From NCBI GenBank assembly GCA_016208645.1, contig JACQXP010000036.1, positions 1-6,963 on the forward strand: DNA of 6,963 nt, written 5' to 3'. Numbering within the stretch: position 1 is the first letter of the stretch; each line of letters starts with the position of its first letter. Position numbers and translations under genes: made by a program. The DNA is from Candidatus Methylomirabilota bacterium (lineage in GTDB: Bacteria > Methylomirabilota > Methylomirabilia > Methylomirabilales > 2-02-FULL-66-22). Below the pieces are notes generated by a model. It made no database searches. It worked only from the letters and a program-made list of their open reading frames with translations, and was not told the origin of the DNA. Positions 1 through 6,161 of this stretch are shown piece by piece.

Positions 1-57
1 CAGTGTCTCCACGACAATCTCCTCCTCATCCATCTCTCTGAGGACGGCGCCTCGTGA
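1..57 (+). CDS. Possible C-terminal end of an upstream gene (partial)
   Basis: Frame 1 is open from the left edge to a TGA at 55-57 and would encode 18 residues ending in HLSEDGAS. Fourteen of the 18 codons end in G or C, as in the real genes here. No family can be recognised from so short a tail. The opposite strand competes for the same bases: an ATG at 33-31 would start MDEEEIVVETL and run off the left edge, but it has no convincing ribosome binding site. Either reading, or neither, may be right. Confidence 0.25.
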   Translation, partial: QCLHDNLLLIHLSEDGAS

Positions 58-1250
58 ACGCTTGGCCGGGGGGACTCCTGGCTTCGCGTTTGCCACCGCG
101 GGCCAGATCGCATGAGGAACCGGTGGGTGATTCCGCGGATCCTGCGGCTCCCCCTCCGCTGGAAGATCCGGACGCTGGAGCGGCCCCGTACGCCGCGGGT
201 ACCTTATCATCCGGTCAAGCCCATTCCGAGCGAAGATTGCGCTTTGTCACAAGATCAGGAGCACTGGAGGGTTGAGGGTGCAAGGGCCCCCGGGTGCGCC
301 GAAGAACCTATCCCAATATCGAATGTTGAACATCGAATTTCGAACGACGAAAGTGTCCTTGTTCAGCATTCGACATTCTGCATTCGATAGTGGCCTGATC
401 CCGCCCGGAGCCGCTCCACCCTGACATCTCTCGGATGTCCCGCTTCCGACCAGCGAACTCAGGTTCATCTTGGAGCAATATCAGACCAATTCTGGCTAAC
501 CCCGGAGGTGGGTCGTGCCGATTGGATACCCATACCTATAGTAGAACCGGTGAGGCGGGGGCCAAGCTGTTGGGTGGTTACGAAGGGCTAGGGGTCGCCC
601 TTCTCCAGACGGCCGCGGGTAGACCAAGCCGCTTTCCTCCTCGCTCTCGCCGCCGATTGCCGTCCAAGTAGGACATTTCAGTGGCGGCACGGCGGTTGCA
701 TTTCACCCTCGCCATGGCGACTCGCAGACAGGTACAACGGCGCCGCATCCTTCCATGGCCTACGGTCCTGAATCGGCAGAACCGGGGAGAGGAAGGGAAC
801 GAGACCCCCACCGGACCGGCCCAACCGGCGTCGAGGCGAGCCACGCATCCTCCTCAGGTAATTCCCGAAAACGGTCTGCCGGCACATAGGCCCATGACTT
901 GTTCCTGGCCTGACGATACGTCACCGACGACGATCCATTTCCCTGGACGCTCCTGAAAAGCCCTGGCTATGTTTTCCGAAACCTGCTCTTCCATCCCTGA
1001 CGTCATGCCACGACGCGCGTTCCTCCGCATCGCGTCCGCCCTGGGTGGACCTCCCTCATGGTGCTGGCTTCTTCCGATCGCGGCTGAAGCGTCCATCTGG
1101 CCTGAATCAGCCCCATCCCGCCCAGAGGCCGAGCACCCCACCCGGGTCCACCGAGCGACCGCGGCGATCCTCCGGATCCTCCGGGGCTGGGACGCCGATG
1201 GCCTGCCTGGCGAGGCCGGCAGCGATGGTGGAAAGCTTGTCGCGGTCTCA
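58..1250. other. Long gene-poor stretch (about 1.2 kb)
   Basis: No open frame here combines a ribosome binding site, recognisable protein character and a consistent codon bias. The open frames that exist are overlapping, arginine/proline-rich products of GC-rich sequence. The stretch contains the hairpin at 317-389, a direct repeat CATTTCA at 674-680 and 699-705, and a 54-codon minus-strand frame (924-760) that is at best a remnant. Its base composition is less uniform than that of the genes downstream, with an AT-richer island around 300-400. It may be decayed accessory DNA; this is inference. Confidence 0.6.
317..389. repeat. Long imperfect hairpin, likely dispersed intergenic repeat
   Basis: The left arm 317-338 begins TATCGAATG and ends TCGAAT. 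The right arm 368-389 is its reverse complement at 18 of 22 positions, with some of the mismatches able to form G-U pairs in RNA. A further GAAC (342-345) pairs with GTTC (361-364) after a small internal bulge, leaving a loop of about 15 bases. The arms are built from TCGAA/TTGAA/TTCGA words and stand out as AT-richer than their surroundings. Intergenic elements of this look are seen as multicopy short repeats in some environmental bacteria, so I expect other copies in the genome. That cannot be tested from one window. It has no U-tract and does not follow a clear gene, so a terminator is less likely. Confidence 0.6.
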
Positions 1251-1562
1251 TTGAAAGCGGCGGGTCTCCTCCTCGTTCTTCTGGTTCTGTCGGCCTGCGC
1301 CACGCGCTCCGACCGGTACAACATCGGAACCGCCGAGCTCTGGATCGGTGGGCAGGTCCAAGTGCAGCAGGAATGCACGCGACGGGGCGCGGTGGCCTAC
1401 AGCAACCAGGCGAAGATCTACGGCTGCGCCGATCTCCAGGACCGGGTGATCGTCAGCGTCTCCGATCCGAAGATCATCGCGCACGAATGGTGTCACTGGT
1501 CCGCGCAGAGCGACAGCCACGACGTGTGCCCGACCCCCGTGACGGACCTCCATCGTCATTGA
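1251..1562 (+). CDS. Small putative lipoprotein with HExxH (metallopeptidase-like) motif
   Basis: The predicted product is 103 aa. From a TTG at 1251 it begins MKAAG, followed by a leucine/valine-rich hydrophobic segment and the lipobox LSAC, with the lipidated cysteine at residue 16. This predicts export and membrane anchoring after signal peptidase II cleavage. Residues 78-82 are HEWCH, fitting the HExxH zinc site of gluzincin/metzincin-type peptidases, and His90 could be a third ligand. Cysteines at 42, 59, 81 and 93 could form disulfides in the periplasm. The frame is open upstream to an ATG at 969, but that start would bury the signal peptide inside a low-complexity arginine/proline-rich stretch, so TTG is preferred. 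No strong ribosome binding site precedes it, so the start is uncertain. The protein is far shorter than typical peptidases, and activity is unproven. I do not recognise a named family. The gene ends before a strong terminator, so it is probably a single transcription unit. Confidence 0.68.
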   Translation: MKAAGLLLVLLVLSACATRSDRYNIGTAELWIGGQVQVQQECTRRGAVAYSNQAKIYGCADLQDRVIVSVSDPKIIAHEWCHWSAQSDSHDVCPTPVTDLHRH

Positions 1563-1607
1563 GCGGGACCCGGCGACAGGTCCCCCGGCCGCCTGCGCTC
1601 CCCCCGT

Positions 1608-1657
1608 TGGCTCCGCGAGATCCAGTTCCTTCCGGCTCGCGGAGCCATTCTTTTCTT
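1608..1657 (+). terminator. Strong intrinsic terminator after the lipoprotein gene
   Basis: A perfect 12-bp stem is formed by TGGCTCCGCGAG (1608-1619) and its exact reverse complement (1636-1647), with a 16-base loop. It is followed at once by a T-rich run (TTCTTTTCTTCC). It lies about 45 bases past the lipoprotein stop codon. The opposite strand has no T-run on its exit side, so it should work in the plus direction only. It separates the lipoprotein gene from the pilus block. Confidence 0.85.
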
Positions 1658-1724
1658 CCTGCATGGGCGGGAATCCGGTCTGCCCGTGACCTCGCCCCCA
1701 CGCCGGATCGGCGGGCTTTCCCCC

Positions 1725-1753
1725 TGGACAACCTCCCATTCTTTTGGTAAGGT
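1725..1753 (+). promoter_or_regulatory. Putative sigma-70-type promoter for the pilus ATPase block
   Basis: A -35-like TGGACA (1725-1730, five of six matches to TTGACA) and a -10-like TAAGGT (1748-1753) are separated by 17 bases. A TGG just before the -10 fits an extended -10 (TGn). Transcription would start near 1760, giving a leader of roughly 75 bases before the ATG at 1834. It lies after the terminator at 1608-1657 and before the first gene of the block, where a promoter is expected. The -10 match is modest. Confidence 0.4.
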
Positions 1754-1833
1754 GCGCCCGCTCCTTTCCGGCAGCTCAGCCAGCGTGACTCCCAGCCGAT
1801 CGGGCCTCTCCCTCTCGCCGCACAGGAGGCCGC

Positions 1834-2934
1834 ATGGAAGACCGGCCCGGATCCGAGTACTGCCCGAAGTGCCGGGTCATCCAACTGACCTTTCCGTTCA
1901 CCGAGGATTCCCGCACCGTCCGCCGCTGCCTGGTGTGCGGCTTCCCCGTGGAGAGCGGCCTCGTCCTGGAGGCCGCCGAGGCACTCGGCCTCCCCAGCCC
2001 GCCCGATATCAAGATCCTCTGCGTGGACGACGAACCGCTCGTCCTCCAGATGAACGGTGACATCCTGCGGTTCCACGGCTACACGGTGCTCACGGCCCTG
2101 GACGGACCGGCGGCCCTGGAGATGGCTACCCGGGAGCGCCCCTCTCTCATCCTGTTGGATATCATCATGCCCGGGATGGACGGGTTCGAGGTCTGCCGCC
2201 GATTGAAGGCCGACCCGGACCTGAAGGACATTCCGGTCATCATCCTGACCGCCCTGTCCGACACCAACCTGAACGTCCGGGCCTTCGAGGCCGGGGCAGA
2301 ACTGGCCCTGCGGAAGCCGGCGGAAGCCGGCACCGTCTTGCGCACCATCGAGGCGGCCCTGGCCCTGGCTGCCTCGCGGACGGCGGGGCCGACGTTCGAG
2401 GGCGTCCCCGAGGCGCTCACGGCGCCGGCTCAGCCAGAGCCGGCCGAGCCCGAGCCGGAGGTGGCGCCGGACCTCACCATCCCGACCCGTCCCGTCCCCC
2501 TGACGGTGTGGACCTTTGACGGTGCCACGTTGCGCGGGCAGATCTTCCTGCGCCTCCACGTCGAGGGCCACGCCGGACCCGAGACAGCACAGGACCGCCT
2601 CAACGATCCCGACCTGTTCCTCACCCTCACCATGCCGGGTGACGACCCGCTGGTATTCCTCAACAAGATCCAGATGATCCGGGTGGACGTTCCGGCGGAG
2701 GAGGAGCCCGACGTCCCGGACATCCCGGTGGGCGTGAGCATCGAACCGATCCGGGTCCAGCTTATCAACGGGGAGCAGCTCAGCGGGACCGTGCGCATCG
2801 AGGGCCCCGCGGGCAAGCGCCGCCTCTCGGACTTCCTCAACACCCAGCCGGCCTTCCTGCCCCTCAAGGGGGCGGACGGACTGCATTTCCTGCACAAACG
2901 GTTCATCGCGCGCATCGTGCCCCAGGAAACCTGA
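1834..2934 (+). CDS. Zinc-ribbon/response-regulator receiver protein with duplicated C-terminal domain
   Basis: The product is 366 aa, with AGGAGG at 1824-1829 four bases before the ATG. Residues 10-35 form a zinc-ribbon-like module with Cys10, Cys13, Cys32 and Cys35. Residues about 58-178 are a complete receiver domain: acidic pair Asp65/Asp66, phosphoacceptor Asp109 in LLDIIMPGMDG, Thr139 and Lys161 of the KP turn are all present, so phosphotransfer from a histidine kinase is expected. A Pro/Glu/Ala-rich linker (about 185-218) leads to two related copies of a small domain (about 220-287 and 304-364). Both copies have a G-L-G turn, a D-x-LN segment, an FL-L segment, an FL-(N/H)-K segment and a closing R-V-P-like strand. 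There is no DNA-binding or enzymatic output domain, so it probably acts by protein contact. It lies 31 bases upstream of the PilT-type gene, suggesting that it controls pilus retraction (inference). No kinase is in the window. Confidence 0.9.
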   Translation: MEDRPGSEYCPKCRVIQLTFPFTEDSRTVRRCLVCGFPVESGLVLEAAEALGLPSPPDIKILCVDDEPLVLQMNGDILRFHGYTVLTALDGPAALEMATRERPSLILLDIIMPGMDGFEVCRRLKADPDLKDIPVIILTALSDTNLNVRAFEAGAELALRKPAEAGTVLRTIEAALALAASRTAGPTFEGVPEALTAPAQPEPAEPEPEVAPDLTIPTRPVPLTVWTFDGATLRGQIFLRLHVEGHAGPETAQDRLNDPDLFLTLTMPGDDPLVFLNKIQMIRVDVPAEEEPDVPDIPVGVSIEPIRVQLINGEQLSGTVRIEGPAGKRRLSDFLNTQPAFLPLKGADGLHFLHKRFIARIVPQET

Positions 2935-2965
2935 GCGGGGCCCGATCACCCGGAAGGGACATCTC

Positions 2966-4048
2966 ATGGCCAAGATTGATGCCTTCTTCAAATTGATGTA
3001 CGACACCGGCGCCTCCGATCTGCACCTCATCTCCGGCAATCCGCCCATCCTGCGCATCCGCGGCGACATGGAGCGGGTCAAATACAAGGTGCTGGAGCAC
3101 CAGGAACTCAAGGCTATGCTCTTCGAGATCTGCCCCGAGGACAAGGCCAAGATCTTCGAGGAGACTGGCGACATCGACTTCGGCTACGAGATCCCCGGCC
3201 TGGCCCGCTACCGGGCCAACTTCTTCATGCAGAAGAACGGGATCGCCGCCGTCTTCCGCCAGATCCCCAGCAAGATCATGACCGTGGAGGAGCTGGGCCT
3301 GTCCCCCACCGTGAGCAGGCTGGCCCTCTTGAAGAAGGGGCTGGTCCTGGTCACGGGCCCGACGGGCAGCGGCAAGTCCACGACGCTGGCCGCCATCGTG
3401 GACCACGCCAACAAGGTGCGCCGCGACAACATCATCACCATCGAGGACCCGGTGGAGTTCATGCACCAGAGCCAGAACTGCGTCATCAGTCACCGCGAGG
3501 TAGGGCGCGACACCCGGTCGTTCGCCGCCGCGCTGCGGGGCGCCCTGCGCGAGGATCCGGACATCATCCTGGTGGGCGAGATGCGCGACCTGGAGACGAT
3601 CTTCCTGGCCATCGAGGCGGCCTCCACGGGCCACCTGGTGTTCGGCACCCTGCACACGCAGAATGCCTCCAAGACGGTGGACCGGATCATCGACATCTTC
3701 CCGGCGAACCAGCAGGCCCAGATCCGCGCCACGCTGGCCGACACCCTGAAGGCGGTGGTGGCCCAGACCCTGTTCAAGCGCATCGATGTGAAGGGCCGCT
3801 GCGCGGGCCTGGAGATCCTCATGGTGACCCCGGCCGTCTCGAACCTGATCCGGGAGGGGAAGACGTTCCAGATCCCGGGGGTGATCCAGACCGGGAAGAA
3901 GTACGGTATGGTCACCCTGGAGGACTCCATCATGGAGTTCCTGAAAAAGAAGTGGATTGCTCCCGAGGAGGCCTACGACAAGGCGGTGGACAAGGCGAAA
4001 TTCCTCCCGTTCCTATCCAAGCCGCCGGAGGAGCTGGGGCTGGCCTGA
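2966..4048 (+). CDS. pilT: PilT-type twitching motility / pilus retraction ATPase
   Basis: The product is 360 aa, the usual PilT length. The ATG at 2966 is preceded by GGAAGGGA (2952-2959). The N-terminal PAS-like domain carries SDLHL at 17-21. The ATPase core has Walker A GPTGSGKST (131-139), the Asp box IEDPVEF (159-165), the atypical Walker B DIILVGEMRD (199-208) with catalytic Glu205, and the His box around TLHT (228-231). The PilT signature LIRE is present at 294-297, which favours a true retraction ATPase over PilB (much longer) or GspE. In the family, a cytoplasmic hexamer at the base of the type IV pilus uses ATP hydrolysis to drive pilin disassembly, giving twitching motility and DNA uptake. 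It is the second gene of the block, with a near-identical motif set in the next gene. Family identity is very sure; paralog naming is less so. Confidence 0.95.
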   Translation: MAKIDAFFKLMYDTGASDLHLISGNPPILRIRGDMERVKYKVLEHQELKAMLFEICPEDKAKIFEETGDIDFGYEIPGLARYRANFFMQKNGIAAVFRQIPSKIMTVEELGLSPTVSRLALLKKGLVLVTGPTGSGKSTTLAAIVDHANKVRRDNIITIEDPVEFMHQSQNCVISHREVGRDTRSFAAALRGALREDPDIILVGEMRDLETIFLAIEAASTGHLVFGTLHTQNASKTVDRIIDIFPANQQAQIRATLADTLKAVVAQTLFKRIDVKGRCAGLEILMVTPAVSNLIREGKTFQIPGVIQTGKKYGMVTLEDSIMEFLKKKWIAPEEAYDKAVDKAKFLPFLSKPPEELGLA

Positions 4049-4076
4049 GGCCGGCGCCCGATCGCGGGGAAATGCC

Positions 4077-5288
4077 GTGCAGCGACACGAACTGGACCGG
4101 ATCCTGACCCGGATGCTGGAGGCGCAGGGCCCAGTGTCGGACCTGAACTTCACCGTCGGGCGCCCACCCCAGGTGGAGCATCACGGCGAGCTGGTGCCGG
4201 TCGTCACCGACCCGCCGCTTTCGTGCCTGACGCCCTACCAGACCGAGGCCATCGCCCTGGCCCTCATCGGCGCGGACCGGCGCCTGACCGAAACGCTGGT
4301 TCGTACCGGCTCCTGCGACCTGCCCTACCCCCTGGGCACCACGGCCCGGTTCCGCGTGAACATCTTCCAGCAGCGCGGGCATTACTCCATCGTCCTCCGG
4401 CGGCTGGCGGCCGAGGTGCCCACCGTCGAGAAGATGGGCCTGCCCGAGATCGTGCATCGGATGGCGGAGGAGCGAAACGGCCTGATCCTGGTCACCGGGG
4501 CCACGGGCAGCGGGAAGTCCACCACGCTGGCGGCCATCCTGGACATCATCAACCAGGAGAAGGCCGTCCACGTGGTCACGCTGGAGGACCCGGTGGAGTT
4601 CGTCCACCCCGTGAAGAAGGCGACCTTCAACCAGCGGGAGCTGGGGACGGATTTCGACTCCTTCGCCAGCGGCCTCCGCGCGGCCCTGCGCCAGGCCCCC
4701 AAGGTGATCCTGGTGGGCGAGATGCGGGATCGGGAGACGCTGGAGATCGGCCTGTCGGCCGCCGAAACCGGGCACCTGGTCCTGAGCACGCTGCACACCG
4801 TGGATGCCGGCCAGACGATCAACCGCGTGATCGGCATGTTCGACCAGGACGAGGAGCGGATGATCCGGATGCGCCTGGCGGACACGCTGCGCTGGGTGAT
4901 CTCCCAGCGGCTGCTTCCCAAGGTGGGCGGCGGCCGCGTGGCGGCCCTGGAGATCATGGGGATGAACATCCGGATCGAGGAGGTCATCCTGAACGGCGAG
5001 TCGGAGGGCAAGACCTTCTACGAGATCATCCAGGATGGCGAGGCCCTGGGGATGCAGACCTTCGACACCCACATCCTCCGGCTCTTCCAGGAGAGCCTGA
5101 TCACCGAGGAGACAGCCCTCTCCTACGCCTCCAAGCGCTCGGTCGTCGCCCGGGGCCTGGACACGATCAAGGCCACCAAGGGAGAGAAGACCAGCGACAT
5201 CGAGGGGCTGGCCCTGGACGCCGACTACGGGCGGAAGCCGCGCCAGCCCGGCGGGCCCCTGCGACCCGGCCCGCCGCCCAAGCGATGA
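4077..5288 (+). CDS. Second PilT/PilU-type pilus retraction ATPase
   Basis: The product is 403 aa. I chose GTG at 4077 because GGGGA (4066-4070) lies six bases upstream and the protein then aligns with its neighbour from the N-terminus. The in-frame ATG at 3957 lies inside the pilT gene and would add an arginine/proline-rich out-of-frame extension. Core motifs are intact: SDLNF (21-25), Walker A GATGSGKST (141-149), Asp box LEDPVEF (169-175), Walker B KVILVGEMRD (209-218) with Glu215, and His box TLHT (238-241). The LIRE signature of PilT is missing; the matching stretch reads EEVILNGESEG (301-311). That resembles PilU-like paralogs, which usually need PilT to act. The C-terminus carries an extra tail of about 40 residues ending in a Pro/Gly/Arg-rich segment. 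Distance from pilT is 28 bases, so the two are surely co-transcribed. It could be called pilU or pilT2; sequence alone does not decide. Confidence 0.93.
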   Translation: MQRHELDRILTRMLEAQGPVSDLNFTVGRPPQVEHHGELVPVVTDPPLSCLTPYQTEAIALALIGADRRLTETLVRTGSCDLPYPLGTTARFRVNIFQQRGHYSIVLRRLAAEVPTVEKMGLPEIVHRMAEERNGLILVTGATGSGKSTTLAAILDIINQEKAVHVVTLEDPVEFVHPVKKATFNQRELGTDFDSFASGLRAALRQAPKVILVGEMRDRETLEIGLSAAETGHLVLSTLHTVDAGQTINRVIGMFDQDEERMIRMRLADTLRWVISQRLLPKVGGGRVAALEIMGMNIRIEEVILNGESEGKTFYEIIQDGEALGMQTFDTHILRLFQESLITEETALSYASKRSVVARGLDTIKATKGEKTSDIEGLALDADYGRKPRQPGGPLRPGPPPKR

Positions 5289-5298
5289 GGCATCCCCC

Positions 5299-5952
5299 AT
5301 GACCGTCACCTGCCCCTCCTGCCATACCAGCCTGACCATCCCGGACGAGCGGCTTCCGAGGGGCAAGGTCCTCACCGCCGCGTGCCCCCGGTGCAAGGGC
5401 CAGATCGTCATTGACACGTCCCCGCCTCCGGCGGGGCCCCGCACGGAGGCCGCGGGGGGGACGTCGGCGGCGACTGTCCCCGCCCCGCGACCCGAGGCGC
5501 CGGCCGCGTACGCCGAACGGGCGCAGGCCCGGGCCCTGGTGTGCGTGGCCGCGCCGGCCGAACGGGACCAAGTGCTGGCGGCCCTCAAGCGCGAGGGCTA
5601 CGCGGCGCACGCCGCGGCCGATGCCGCCGACGCGATCGAGCGGTTGCGCTTCACCCCCTACGCGCTGGTGATCCTGCGCGAGGGATTTGGCAGCGCCACG
5701 GGCGACGGGAACCCCGTGCTGGAGCACTTGGCCGAGATGGGCATGGCGACGCGCCGGCTCATGCACGTGGTGCTGGTGAGTCCCGATGTCCGTTCCCACG
5801 ACGCCAGCGCCGCCTTCGCGCGGAGCGTGGACCTGGTCCTGCACACCAACGACGTGCCGCACCTGGCGGAGGCGCTGACGCGATCCCGCGTCGAGGCGGA
5901 GCAGGCGTATCGGGTGTTCCTGGAATCCCTGCGGGCCGCGGGAAAGGGTTAG
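5299..5952 (+). CDS. MJ0042-type zinc-ribbon protein with degenerate receiver-like domain
   Basis: The product is 217 aa. The ATG at 5299 lies ten bases after the stop of the second ATPase gene, and GAGG (5287-5290) overlaps that stop, suggesting translational coupling. Residues 5-32 carry CPSC and CPRC with the spacing of MJ0042-like zinc ribbons (Cys5, Cys8, Cys29, Cys32). A Pro/Ala-rich linker (about 41-77) follows. Residues about 78-195 look like an alternating alpha/beta receiver fold (ALVCVAA; AADAADAIERL; YALVILREGF; LMHVVLVSPD), but the acidic pair is replaced by small residues, the phosphoacceptor position reads as Arg127, and the KP turn is absent. It is therefore probably a pseudo-receiver that cannot be phosphorylated in the usual way. 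No signal peptide or membrane segment is seen. The fold assignment is inferred from pattern; the zinc ribbon is direct. A regulator or adaptor for the ATPases is likely from position. Confidence 0.85.
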   Translation: MTVTCPSCHTSLTIPDERLPRGKVLTAACPRCKGQIVIDTSPPPAGPRTEAAGGTSAATVPAPRPEAPAAYAERAQARALVCVAAPAERDQVLAALKREGYAAHAAADAADAIERLRFTPYALVILREGFGSATGDGNPVLEHLAEMGMATRRLMHVVLVSPDVRSHDASAAFARSVDLVLHTNDVPHLAEALTRSRVEAEQAYRVFLESLRAAGKG

Positions 5953-5982
5953 CCGTCTCGGCCGGACTCTGCGCAGGCGGGT

Positions 5983-5996
5983 AGAATCCGGATTCT
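5983..5996. repeat. Perfect 14-base palindrome after the pilus block
   Basis: AGAATCCGGATTCT is its own reverse complement and lies 30 bases past the stop of the last gene of the block. As RNA it could form a 5-bp stem with a CCGG loop followed by TGCT, a poor terminator at best. It may be a protein-binding site or chance. Confidence 0.3.
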
Positions 5997-6040
5997 TGCT
6001 CAGTGGCTCCTTGGTATGAATCTGCGTGTATCTGCCGGGT

Positions 6041-6060
6041 ACCCAGCGCTGGCGCTGGGT
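6041..6060. repeat. GC-rich stem-loop between the pilus block and the tRNA
   Basis: ACCCAGCG (6041-6048) pairs perfectly with CGCTGGGT (6053-6060) around a CTGG tetraloop. It could end or slow transcription from the pilus block, but no T-run follows, so an intrinsic terminator in the strict sense is not supported. Confidence 0.4.
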
Positions 6061-6097
6061 GTCTGCGGATGCATTTGTCTTCGCCTCCAGCTTCTGC

Positions 6098-6126
6098 TGG
6101 ACGGCGGCCGCGTCCGGGTGTAAGAT
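6098..6126 (+). promoter_or_regulatory. Putative promoter of the tRNA-Arg gene
   Basis: TGGACG (6098-6103) and TAAGAT (6121-6126) are separated by 17 bases, each with four of six matches to the sigma-70 consensus. The start point would be near 6133, about 29 bases before the mature tRNA. It resembles the putative promoter of the pilus block (TGGACA, 17 bases, TAAGGT). Confidence 0.4.
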
Positions 6127-6161
6127 GTTTTCGCCAGTGCAAGAAGGGTGCTGTCCAGCCC

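Noticed and set aside
1..33. Minus-strand gene start MDEEEIVVETL running off the left edge
   Set aside because: Plausible residues, but no Shine-Dalgarno site precedes the ATG and only 11 codons are visible. It is kept as an alternative to the plus-strand tail.
969..1250. Upstream extension of the lipoprotein frame to ATG 969
   Set aside because: It would place the signal peptide and lipobox about 95 residues inside the protein; the added part is low-complexity and has no ribosome binding site.
1474..3174. 566-codon minus-strand open frame
   Set aside because: It lies antisense to the receiver gene and the start of pilT, has a Gly/Asp/Arg/Leu-rich shadow composition typical of GC-rich DNA, and crosses the terminator. 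The plus-strand proteins have clear domains.
4223..5302. 359-codon plus-strand open frame overlapping the second ATPase
   Set aside because: It is a +1 shadow of the real gene, with a Gly/Pro/Arg-dominated product and no motifs.
3930..5588. 552-codon minus-strand open frame
   Set aside because: It is antisense to the second PilT-type gene, which has every ATPase motif. The long opening is an effect of high GC at third codon positions.
6016..6123. 35-aa plus-strand frame before the tRNA
   Set aside because: It has no ribosome binding site, contains the GC-rich stem-loop, and ends inside the putative tRNA promoter.
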